Source of the DNA: Ramazzottius varieornatus
Taxonomy: Eukaryota > Tardigrada > Eutardigrada > Parachela > Ramazzottiidae
Assembly: GCA_001949185.1 (NCBI GenBank)
Contig: BDGG01000002.1
Location: 3,019,317-3,083,316 of the forward strand
DNA: 64,000 nucleotides
Direction of reading: 5' to 3'
Program-made: the position numbers and the translations under genes
Shown: one piece after another, positions 44,817-55,228 of the stretch
Numbering within the stretch: the first letter of the stretch is position 1
How the letters are laid out: each line of letters begins with the position of its first letter
Notes under the pieces: model-generated
Databases searched by the model: none
Seen by the model: only the letters and a program-made list of their open reading frames with translations
What the model was told of the DNA's origin: nothing

Positions 44817-44984
44817 CAGTGTACGACAAAATAAACCGTTAAAAATGGGTGTTGGATGGAGCCAGATGGCTAAAGCCAGTGAAATTTGCGCATACACCAA
44901 AACCTAATTCTCATAGGCTGAGGAGTAAGTAAGCTCCAGCTGGAGTGTTGCGCCCATTTTTAACGGTGGATTTGTCGTACACTG
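44817..44984. repeat. MITE related to the Tc1/mariner element at 46324-47953
   Basis: 168 bp with inverted ends CAGTGTACGACAAAATAAAC and CAGTGTACGACAAATCCACC (right end read inverted), both leading into CCGTTAAAAATGGG; flanked by TA/TA. These ends match those of the nearby autonomous-type element. Confidence 0.85.
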
Positions 44985-45404
44985 TACAACCGATCCGCGC
45001 GATGATTACTTAGTGCACGGGAATTCGGGGCTTCCACCATACTCTCCCTAACTCCCGAACCTATAGTCAGAACTTGATTCCGACTTCGGCTTCGGATTCC
45101 TCGGGGTCTGTTTTACAGAGGTTTCAGTCCCGTTTTACTTCGCCCTTGGGGTCCAGAAACTTTGAATTGCTCTCCTAAACAATTTGATCGTAAGCCATTT
45201 GGACGCATTCTCATATGCCGGTACTGTACAGGAGGAGTAAGATACTTTCGACGGAGAGTGAAACGAGGGAGTTCGGTGACCGGTGCAGAAATTGTTCATT
45301 TGACGGATCGGAAACACCGGCAGGAATTCTTTCTAACTGCTGGGTTTGAGAACTTATGCGCAGTCACTAACATTCGTTTGTTCAAAGAATAGAACGATGG
45401 GGGG

Positions 45405-46160
45405 GGGGGCAATATCGCTCTAATTACAGCAGCTTCAGCTGGAATTCGACACGGCATCGCCGAGGCGTTGGCTCGAAGCGGAATGAAAATGATGGCAGGC
45501 GCTCCTCACGTCTAAAACATCGAGATAGAGACATGCACATTCCTTCTGCACATCAAGCGACCCGTTGAACATCTTCTACAAGCTAAAACAGTCTCTTCCC
45601 GACGGAGGGAACTATCTCGAAGCTATGGTCCGTGACGTTACAAAAGGTGTTTTGAGCAGATTGAACGGCAGTATCGTCATGTGGACGAGCTGGTCATGCA
45701 ATAACGCCGGCGGCGGTCCAACTTCTGGTCTCCTCTCCGCTCCGAATTCTTCAACGTCACACCGAAGAACTGTACTCAAATATAACGTGCACGCCGAACC
45801 CTTCTTTTTCAACCTTTTGTAATTTGGAATACTCGTCCACAGTCAAATGTTCTTGCTGGCTCGATCTGTGCAAGCGAATTCCCGAGGCTGATGGTGAAGG
45901 CCGGTGTCCGTGACGGTCATATTATCAATATCGACGGGTTTGGCTTTCAGCTGATAATTCAGGTTGAAATTTCGGCCAAAGACTACTGTACACTTCGTTG
46001 AAGAAGATGTGGTAATTCAGAAGTGTCGCCGGGCATAGCCCGGAGGGAATGGCGCTGACCAAACAGCTCCCATTCTATGTTGATTCGAAGCGTATGCTGA
46101 CCTCATTCCCCAAAGCGCTCAAAATCGATGTTAAAGGTCGTGCTCGGTAGCCATTGTAAT
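45405..46160 (+). pseudogene. DHRS11-like short-chain dehydrogenase, dead remnant
   Basis: Scattered but ordered pieces of an SDR: the nucleotide-binding turn ALITAASAGIRHGIAEALAR followed by SGMKMMAGA (family TGASxGIG) at about 45417-45510; a weak middle with NNAGGGPTSG (family NNAG) at about 45703; ICASEFPRLMVKAGVRDGHI then INIDG at about 45865-45945 (family DGHIINI); and VSPGIARREW (family SPGLVRTE) at about 46024-46053, followed by PKALKIDV. These lie in shifting frames with stop codons between them, and the catalytic YxxxK cannot be found. A G10 run sits at 45399-45408, just upstream. Confidence 0.6.
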
Positions 46161-46323
46161 AGGCATGGTACCTCTGGCAAGTCTTCAGGTACAGGAAGCT
46201 GAAGACGCTTTCCAATCCAGTGCCGGGTATTTTTCGTCAGTCAGGGGGTTCCCCAGGAAGAACCCTGGCCGACTCCAAAGCAGCGCCAACTTGAAACTAA
46301 TTAATATTTTGCACTTGTACTTA

Positions 46324-47953
46324 CATGTATACGACAAAATTAGCCGTTAAAAATGGGTAAAAATAGGCGGGGTATAGGCTTCACTAGGCCAATCAAACAC
46401 TCCGAGATTGACTGTAAACAGGCTGGCACTCCATTTGCATTTGTCTTCTTGCGAGTCGGACTTCTAGAGAACCTTAGCTGATATGCTGATATACAGATCC
46501 ACGATGTCACCCGGAAAACCTATTGATCCAGATGTGGTAGCTTTAACGTTTAACTATTATAGAGAGGAGAAATTCAAGAAAGCCAGTGTTGCGAGGAGAA
46601 TCAAAAAGAGCTACTCCTGGGTGTGCGATGTTCTTCGCGACTACGATCCGGAAACTAAAGAGAGGAAGGTGACGAAACCAAGAGGACGTCCTAGGATTAA
46701 TACTCCAGAACAAGACGAAGATATCCTGAGCTTCGTAAGAGCCGACCGCGAGCTGAGCGGTGTGAAAATTTCAGCCGAACTTGGATTAGACCACCGAACC
46801 CTACTTCGTCGGCTCCGCGAAAACCGTGTCCGGCGTTCGAAAGCTATTTCGAATGGACTCACTCCCTCTCATATGGAAATCGAGTAAAAGGTGTTTGTCT
46901 TATTTGGAACAGTACGGTGAGAATCGGGACGTATTTGACAACATGATTTTCACGGACGAGATGCGCTTTAATTTGCACGGTGGTCGACTAGAGGTAAGAA
47001 AATTGAAAGTAAAACTTGTGTGTTTTTAATCTCCACTTCATGACGAGCCATACTTTCTCTTAGATGTGGTACTTTCCGGGAGAGAATCGAACCGATAAAG
47101 ATCTACAACCCAACACTTCAGTACTTTAAAGTGCCAATGAAGTGGGACAAGATTGGTCCGGATCCGCGTAAAGAATCCCCCGGTACGCGCCGTGTTGGCT
47201 GTTATGTGTCATGTCGTAGCGATCAGCTGATCGATACACACGTTGACCAGATATTTCACCTTCCATCCGCGCGGTCTTTTTACACGCACCCGGATCCAAA
47301 CCTGTCCCGCATCATTGGCCCTTTGTACTGACGAAGGGAGGCTACATGTATTGGGGTGCTGTCTCAGCAACAGGTCCTGTTGCGCTCGTGCGAGTTGACG
47401 GCAATGAAGATTCAGAGAAGTATACCGAAATCATTCTCGATCGTCTGGTCCCATACCTGGACAAGTACGGATATGACAAGGAGCTGTTGCAAGATGGTTC
47501 ATCAGTCCATACTTCTACCACACGAGGAACTTTCTCGAGCGCGAAGGAATTATTACTGTTCCTTGGGCCGCAAAGTCTCCCGATCTGAATGTGGTCGAGA
47601 ATGTGTGGGGTTTGATGAATCAGTATATCGTTAAGAAACAAGCGAAAAACCTAGAAGAGCTAGACCGCTATGTCAAAGAAGCCTGGGAAACTTTATTTAC
47701 ACCAGTTGAATCTTTATTTACACCAGTTTTACACCAGTTGAATTAGTTGAATCTGTGGTTGGACGTTGTAACGAGTGCATTCTGAACAAGGGTGCTCGGA
47801 TCTCGTATTGCTGGTTGCGGTCCGAGTCCACTGGGCACGGTGGACATCTCTCATTTATCCTGTTGAGTTTTAAATTGTTTTGTAACTGGCTCAGTAAAAG
47901 TGGCACCGCCTCCCGTCCCTCCCGCTTTTAACGGTTAATTTTGTCGTACACTG
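46324..47953 (+). mobile_element. Tc1/mariner-superfamily transposon, degraded
   Basis: Inverted ends CATGTATACGACAAAATTAG (left) and CAGTGTACGACAAAATTAAC (right, inverted), both followed by CCGTTAAAA, flanked by TA (46322-46323; 47954-47955). The transposase at 46507-47760 shows an HTH start (GKPIDPDVVALTFNYYREEK), GRPRINTPEQDEDILSFVR, the first catalytic Asp in NMIFTDEMRFN, the second in LLQDGSSVHTS, and the end PWAAKSPDLNVVENVWGLMN with the third acidic residue (DD34E type). Frame changes near 46880 and 47520 and an irregular junction at 46990-47340 break it. The 3' part has tandem TTTACACCAGTTGAAT repeats (47695-47750). Confidence 0.85.
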
Positions 47954-48372
47954 TACCATGTCAGAAACAAAGACGATAACATTCACCGCAAAATAAGGCA
48001 GGGTGTACCAGGACTGACCTCTCGCTCGGGTATTCAGATAGCAGACAAACGCCACCTTGTCAGTGGAGGGAACAGCAGCTTCGTTGTTCTGAGTCAGACC
48101 AACTACAACGAAACAGCGTAACCAGAGTTTTACCTTCGACGGGAAAAAAGTTCAGTGACTCGGATTTATCAACAGCCTTACAGACAAAAACAATTAGATT
48201 CGTGTTTCTTTGATCATGATCTTGCCTTACGGAATCATGCAGACAGCCAACGAGCTGGTACACGAGGTAAGATCAGTTAAATGCTAAATACTATCTAGTA
48301 AATACTAATCGTTCGAGCTCAAAGAAATACTAATCTTCTGGCCGCAATTCACGCGCAGCGTTGTTTGCTTGG
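47954..48372. other. Spacer
   Basis: Right flank of the Tc1 element and 3' flank of the cathepsin gene. Nothing recognised. Confidence 0.5.
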
Positions 48373-50653
48373 TCAGTTGCACCAAGGAAGGACATTCATA
48401 TCCACACAAGCGTACGTTTCAGATCGGAAATCGAAACGTTGTCCAGCAGAACAAGTTAGGACTACGGGTAACCAGTTGTTTCTCTCCATCGTACAGAAAC
48501 ACCAGTAAGGCGTGCATTTTCCCAGCGTGTACCAGGCCTTTCCTGGGCCGGAAGTGCTCTGCCCGTTTGGCCCACGATTAGCGCAGTTCTTCACATTACA
48601 CACAGCTGATACGTTGGCGGGCGCAGTGGGCCACGGCGCGGTATTAACCAGGTTTGAGGGTGGCTTGACAGGACACCAGGTTGGACTTGGTGTTTTGCAG
48701 GCTGGGGGGTTTCCTTCGAACAGCTTCCCAGCAGCACAAGACAGCCATTTCGCCGTTCCACCGCTACACTTGCAGTAATTTCTGCTACACTCATTGATTT
48801 GGTAATATCCGTTGGTTTTGGAGGAACAAAAGTATGCGTCACATGTGGCATAACATTCAGGTACACCGGGCAGTAGCGGCGGCGTTGAGGGGGAACCGGC
48901 AGGGCTGCTGGATGATGTTGAGGACACAACAGGTGGCTGACTAGTAGTGGGCGATGATGTCGTTGCGGCCGTTGACGTCGCCACGGTCGATGTGAAGGTG
49001 GCGACAGTAGTAGTGAAGGTTGATGGTGCGGCAACGCGTGTGATGGATACATTAATTGCAGCCGTTGCCGTTGTCGCAGCAGTTGACGTCACACTGGGGA
49101 AACTAGGGGTAGCGCTAGGATTAATTGAAATCGGCGGACTTGTAAGTCGTCTAGTGGATGCGCTGCTGCTGGTGGTAGTTGTGGTTGTTGTCGTGGTTGG
49201 AGGAATCTGGTTAACTTTGGGAGGTACACCCTGTAGAGCTCGTCCAGCAACTACGTAGTCCTCGATTTTACATTCATTCCTCCCTCTAGCAAACTTCACC
49301 GTTCCATTCATACCCCAGCGGGTTCCCCACGAATTGACGATCAGCCAGTAGTCCTGACCGTGTTCCGTACCCCACCCAATCAACCTCATGGCGTGTCCAC
49401 CCAGACGTGCTCCGGTTACGTGCTGATACACACCTGTAACAAAGAGTCCCCTAAGTTAGAGAATTCACTGAACAGTTGGATACAACTCAGTGATGTTACC
49501 CGAGCTGTAATGGTAGAAGTCATCGTAGACGTCGACTTCTACCGACATTGGTCCATATGTGAAAAGGTCTGACTTTATTTGGTCTATCACGGCTGTTGAT
49601 GTGGTGGTCAACCCACTTGACACTCCATTGCCCATAATGTAGTAACTGTAGCCTGCAAAAATTACATGTGCCCAGAACAAAACAAGGGCGAATATCCAGT
49701 CAGTGTTGCAGCACCTTTGTTCCGGTCGGTGAGGTAGGCTCTTGGATAACTCGGGTTTGTGCATGTGTTGCTGCAGCTCGAGGAGCTCGTGGATGCAGCG
49801 GCAGACTGGGTGTAGGATGTGTATGGCATGCAGCCAGAAGAACTGTTGTAGGTCCCGCCAGTGACGATGCCGAAGCTGACCCACCATCCGTATGGCCAAA
49901 TCGTTTGGCATCCGTTACTAGGTCGACATTTTTATGTTATGCATGAAAGCTCTTGTGTAGTAGCCACAATAAAAAACTTACCAGAGGTTGGTGGAACCCT
50001 GATATGGTCCGGTACAAACCAGGAGGTCTTGGACCGAGGCTTGGTGCATGGTGCTGCCACCTGATGCAATGCATATACGATCAGAAATCGCCATCGCTCC
50101 TGCATGCGCCTACCAACACAGAGTCTGGTACAGAGGGGAATCAGAGCCGTGTCAGGATCCGAGCCCAAACGTACCCAGCAGGAAGAACATTTTCCTTGAT
50201 TACGAACGCTTTGGATAGCAGGACAATACGGCCAGGCTTCCCTAGCATCGAAGTTTTCCGGAAGAGATGCTCTGGTGGTCCGCTTGAGCAGCCGAGGGGA
50301 AGCTTGTGCTTCCTCCAGGGTTGGTTTGATGGTACCGGCGAGCTGCCGTTTCTCATGGGTTTTCAGGCCACTGGTCGATGTTCGCCCAGGTTTCCAGCCA
50401 CCAGATTTGCCCCTATGGTGTTTCGCAATTTTCCTGAAAAAGCACAGAGGCCAGGCGGTAGTTTACCGGCAGGTTTTGTGTTCAAGACCCGTAATATCCC
50501 CGTTTCAAGCTGCGCAGTGAACTCTTACTGTATCATCACGTCCTCTGCCGTTATATTTCCCACAGATGCTTGAGCATGATCAGAAGAAGTGGAGAGAACT
50601 TGTCCACCGCAAAACAGCACAACAAAGAAAGCAGCGCAAATGTTTGCAGGCAT
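48373..50653 (-). CDS. Cathepsin B-like protease with Thr/Ser-rich linker and two Cys-rich (chitin-binding-like) modules
   Basis: Secreted or lysosomal C1A cysteine protease. Exons (minus) 50529-50653, 50175-50433, 49982-50109, 49715-49917, 49500-49652 and 48373-49433 join in phase to 642 aa. Signal peptide [20 protein letters not shown]; propeptide [16 protein letters not shown]; mature start [20 protein letters not shown]. Active site: Cys in GKCSSCWAHAG (near 127), His in [15 protein letters not shown], Asn in NSWGTRWG. The occluding-loop region ([20 protein letters not shown]) lacks the His-His pair that gives cathepsin B its carboxydipeptidase activity, so endopeptidase behaviour is expected. 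After VVAGRALQ comes a Thr/Ser/Pro/Ala-rich mucin-like linker of about 120 residues, then two Cys-rich repeats: one with [20 protein letters not shown] then [11 protein letters not shown], and a second with [19 protein letters not shown]. Both resemble peritrophin-type CBM14 modules. Human cathepsin B is 339 aa. Confidence 0.9.
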
Positions 50654-51569
50654 TGTGGCTGCGGGAGTCGACAGCAGCGGGACAACTGGTCCATCGTCCT
50701 TGGAGGAACCAACCGTGTATTCCTTGTGGAAAACCGCGGAATGGATAATGCTACGCGTGCTAGAACGTACTGGTCTGGCAACGTATTATTCATGTTCGAA
50801 TTATACTTTTCCCACATCCGCGAATTGTAATGATGGAGCTCTTGAAAGAAGCGGGATCGGTAGGTGATTTATTGTTCGCAATAAATTACCTACCTTTGGT
50901 TGTACTCGGTGTTCACAAGTCCTGTTTTGGCATCGAAAACTAGCTTTAAAACCGCTGCTACGACGAATTTTTTAAGGGTAATTTCGCCATAAAAGTGCTC
51001 GCTTAGAGATTTGTTCGCACATGTGAAAATAGATGCTCTAAAAATATCTCTAACCAACGCACGCAAATCGAACGCGTTTTTTTAAATTTCTTCAACGAAT
51101 CAAACTTTGTACTAACTTAGTTATACCCTTCCGAAACGCGCCCGACACCCTTCCCCAACGTTTCCTTTCGATTAAGCGACGAAAATGTGAAGTTTATTTC
51201 CAACTCAATCAATCACAATGCCTCGCATCAAGCAGCGCTGGTTAGGTAGACCTCTAAGGGCTGGATATAAGATGGATGAAGTTCCCTAAGCAATCAGTGT
51301 GGAGCTGATGATTTACAGGACGTTCAAAGTTCGTGGTTCGCAACGGAGGTGAAATTTCGAAGGCGTTGGCTTTTCAAGTAGGGCTCTAAAAGGGCAGAGC
51401 CTGCTACTCTGCTGACCTCAAACTTACGTTGCGATCTTGCGCTGACTGAGTTCCGTAAATTATCTCCCTCAAGATGTTATCCCAAGCCATCATATTTAAT
51501 CAACGGGTAGCCTGGGAGCTAACGATTCTTTTGTCTTTCGGGACACAATAGTTAGTCAGACTAACCAAT
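50654..51569. other. Spacer
   Basis: Cathepsin 5' region. AT-rich then mixed composition; no supported gene or RNA. Open frames antisense to the cathepsin exons (49953-50573, 50566-50867 on +) are shadows. Confidence 0.5.
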
Positions 51570-51746
51570 TAACCGAGAAATTATAGGCCAGGCGGTAAAA
51601 ACGGCAACATGGAAATTCAAACGCAGAGAAGCGTGGACAAGTTTGTTACTGTGAATCGGTCGCTTACGTACGTGCTTCTGTACCGCCATATCGTAAAGGC
51701 CTGGTCTATAATTTTTACTGACCCATAATTTCTCGTTGTGTGTGCA
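51570..51746. repeat. MITE, GGGAAATTATGG family, copy 3
   Basis: GAGAAATTATAGGCCAGGCGG at the left and CCATAATTTCTC at the right, with TTACTGTGAATCGGTCGCTT and ACGTACGT inside, as in copy 1. Confidence 0.75.
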
Positions 51747-52224
51747 CTGAAGTGTTGATTGGGTGGCGAACTGCAACACCGCGGTGACAAAACCTCTAAG
51801 TGGCTCCCACCTGCAGAGGATCAACTAAATCCAAGTCACGAGTTCCAGGAATCAAGTGCGGGGAAACGTAGTAGAATGCTAGCTTTAATCGTTACGATGG
51901 GTCTCCCCCACCGGAAGTCACACTAGTCAAATTCTTCAAGCTGCTGTTCAATATTATAGAACTGATCATGGTTCAACCGAAACAGCTTGAAACGTTGTAT
52001 GAATAGTGTGGAAGAACAGACATGCACTGGCAAGAACGCAACTTTGGAAGACCGTCGTCAACTGTGCCCGAAATTCTGTGTTCACAACAGTGCGTAGTCT
52101 GTGCAGTAGACATGAATTCCGCGTTCGAAGATGGCACTGGACAGCATACAGGAAAGTGTAAACTTTTCTTTAGCGTCTCTGCGCTTATTTATCAGTAGCT
52201 CATCAAATGCCTTATTATACACTG
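51747..52224. other. Spacer
   Basis: Between the MITE and the second pogo element. Nothing recognised. Confidence 0.5.
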
Positions 52225-54612
52225 ACGAGGGAACCTTCAGACCATGTCACTCGCCGATCACGATAGAAATGATTTCACGTGATAACTGAGACTCATGGCT
52301 CTCTACAAAGTATCGGGAAGAACGGCGAATAACCATGCCCTGGCTCCACAGAAATTCTCGAATGCGTGGCAGTCGACATTGCAGAGAGAATTGAGAATAT
52401 GAGACTGCATACAGTAAAGGCTGATCAATCAAACTATTCATCAATCAAGTCACAATGTATGCTAACATGACTCACATGCCATGTCACGTCAGGTCATACG
52501 TGGTATGTCATCGCAAAAACGGTAAACGAAATGTTTTAACCAACGGTCAGATTAACCTCCGGTTTCCGGTCTGACAGAAACATCCTCTGTAGCATTCTTT
52601 GTAACGAAGCAATGCTGTTTATCCTCGTAGTATTGTGAATCTGTTGGAAGATCGACTTCAAGCCTTTACGACGATATCAAGTGCGACGCAAGCGAAAGTT
52701 AAGCTGGTGGACGTTATTGAAGGTATGACCAACACTCGCATTTCTCCTGCTGGCTTCTCGAAGTACGCTTTGACGGCCATTTTGGTGTTTCAGAACTAAT
52801 CAGAACTGCTGCTCTAACGTCTGAAGATTTTATTACCGAAGAGATCTCTGTGGAATACGAGGACGGTTACGACACAACAGAGGTGACTTTGGACCAGATA
52901 CGCGAGATAACGGAAGACGAATTGGAGCTGCGTGCGGAGGAACATCCAGTCAGCTTCCGTCCAGTGGATCGACGTATGATCTAGACAATTCCCCAAAGAA
53001 GGCTCGATTAGAAGCCGTTGAGGTTCGAGCAAGTTCGAGCGTGTTCCTGATGTAAGAACCCTTCATCAATGGAAAGCCCAGATAGAGCAGTGTGGAAGTC
53101 GGAATGAGAAGCTGCTCCAAATTTGTATGCGTATAAAACAAGAGTTTGATGAAAAAAAGAACGAAGAATAATCATGCGCGATGGAGATATTCGTCGGATG
53201 GCAATCCGAATAAATGCAGAAGTTGAGCTGGATGGTTTTGTCGCATCGGATACTTAGGTGTACAGGTGGAGGATGCTCTTCAAGATTGGATCTCGTACAA
53301 TAAAGAAATTTGTTTCCCGAAATTACACGAACGAGCTCGCTGATATCAACCAGACAGCTACTGAATTTGTAGCAGAAGCGAAGCTGATAACCCTCGCAGC
53401 TGACCCAACAAATGCTTTCAACATGGACCAGAGCAGCTTCAACTACGAAATGCACAGAGGACGCAATTTGCACTACAGAGGTAAATTGTTCTTACAACAG
53501 AGATTAGCTGTCATCTCAGACTATGAAAACTGATGTCTAAAAAATCGGTGGTTTTGTTCTCGTAGGCGCGAAGAATATTGAAGCCGGTGGCCAGTCGATT
53601 AACTCCACCACCCATTCCTTTATGATACAGCCAGTGGTTTCCATGAGTGGAGAATGGAAGGTACCTGTATTTTTTTTGGTAATGCAAGAGTCGGGCGGGA
53701 AGTTCGGACCTATCGTCGCGAAGAAAGTAAAAAGTGTTACAAGGAAGTGTGGTAACGTATAGGTTACAGCTTCGTCATCCGGAACAGTTACGAAGGAGCT
53801 ACTGCGCAAATTTTTCGAGAGAGTGTAGGGGGAGACGTCGACGAAGATAGTGTGTGCTGGTCGATCCGTTTTCAATGTAGAAAGATCGGCAGTTCTTGCA
53901 AAACATGCAGCTCAAAGTCGAGTTGCTCACTATTCCTCCAAAAACGACTAGTCGCGTCCAGCCGCTCGACGTCTACGGCTTCCGACCTTGGAAACGCTAC
54001 TTCCGGATGTGCTCCAAAAGAGTCCTGATTGACATGATTGACTTTGAGTTATTTCATAGAGAGAATTGTATAATGCTTCAGTCGCTAGTTTTTAGACAGT
54101 TTACTTCTCATCGTGACACTAATCTATGGAAGTATTCCTTTTACAAGTCCGGGTGCTCTGACGAAAAACCCGATGTCTTCCCCGATCCGGTCGAGTTTGC
54201 TTTCCCGAAAAACGCACTCTATCGTGATCGCTGCGAGCCTCGCAAAAGACAGTTCGTCAGATGCTCTTGGTGTAAGGACAATTTGTGTTTTGACTGCTTT
54301 GTGACTAACTATCACAACTGAAAATTTAAAACATTTTGTACCACAAAACCGGTTTATGTGAGTCTGTCTTATCGTCCTGTATTGATTCCCTTTCGTTGTG
54401 AATACGAGGCAGTTGGAAATCCTGATTTTTGGAACAAGTTCGTGGTGTTTCCATACACTTTCAGTTAACAAACCGCTGTCTTCGAGAATTTCTGTGGAGA
54501 CAGGGCATGGTTATCCGCCGTACTTTCTGATACTTTGTAGAGATCTATGAGCTATCACGTGAAATCATTTCTATCGTGACCGGCGAGTGACATGGTCTGA
54601 AGGTTTCCTCGT
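52225..54612 (+). mobile_element. Second pogo/DDE_1-type transposon with about 135-bp terminal inverted repeats
   Basis: 52225-52362 and 54480-54612 are inverted copies of each other (shared stretches include CCTTCAGACCATGTCACTCG and GATAGAAATGATTTCACGTG), giving a 2.4-kb element. The flanking target site is unclear. The long arms differ from the 30-bp ends of the pogo copy at 6554-8300, so this is a different family. Confidence 0.8.
52780..54321 (+). pseudogene. DDE_1 transposase of the long-TIR element, decayed
   Basis: Ordered pieces: an acidic segment (SEDFITEEISVEYEDGYDTT), RTLHQWKAQIEQCGSRNEKL, a CENP-B-like half (DGDIRRMAIRINAEVELDGF), the first catalytic Asp region FNMDQSSFNYEMHRGRNLHY (about 53421-53480), and IPPKTTSRVQPLDVYGFRPW (about 53934-53993), the family's late motif. 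A C-terminal extension ends in a zinc-binding-looking CSWCKDNLCFDCFVTNYH (about 54262-54316), reminiscent of the tail of piggyBac transposases. Stops and frame changes lie at about 52980, 53170 and 53535. Inactive. Confidence 0.7.
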
Positions 54613-54626
54613 GAGCCCCATAAGTA

Positions 54627-55030
54627 TCTGTCCGCCCTATATTTTGACTCAAAATTCATAACTCCCTTCACTTTCACGCGATTTTGATAATTCGATCGTC
54701 TTTGTAAAGATCAGAATTTCATCTTTCCGACCACGTTACTTTTTTTGACCAAATCAGCAAATCGACTGGCTGTACTGAACCCTACGAACCTGAAAATACC
54801 CTTGTTTTTGGCTCCGTGTTGCGAAAGTCAGACAGTAGCTAGCAGAACGCGCTTGTAATCGTGACATGTTCGTAGGATTGAACACAGCCAGTTGATTTGC
54901 TGATTCGATCAAAAAAAGTAACGTGGTCGGAAAGATGAAACTCTGGTCTTTACAAAGACGATCGAATTATCAAAATCGCGTGAAAGTGAAGGAAGTTATG
55001 AATTTTGAATGAAAATATAGGGTGAACAGA
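54627..55030. repeat. 404-bp foldback MITE with about 150-bp arms
   Basis: Ends TCTGTCCGCCCTATATTTT and, inverted, TCTGTTCACCCTATATTTT; long arms share AAAATTCATAACT, CACTTTCACGCGATTTTGAT and GACGATCGAATTATCAAAAT. TA is present on both sides (54625-54626; 55031-55032). Confidence 0.85.
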
Positions 55031-55228
55031 TATGTGCACATGCTAAATCAATCCAGACGCAATCTGTTCTGCGTATTCCCTTTTTTTCTGCTTCCCGTTT
55101 CAACATTAGATCCAACTCATGACAAAAGCGGCGATCTCTGACTGGTATCTCAAGGTACAGCACAGTGTCCGCCACATAATGACTAACTTGATCCGGATTC
55201 CGGAAGCCAAGATATTGGGCGGTGATCA

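Noticed and set aside
45399-45408. G10 run as a regulatory or slippage signal
   Set aside because: An isolated homopolymer just upstream of a pseudogene; more likely neutral or a sequencing weak point.
49953-50573. 206-aa + strand gene
   Set aside because: Exactly antisense to cathepsin exons and intron; the minus model has splice phase and motifs.
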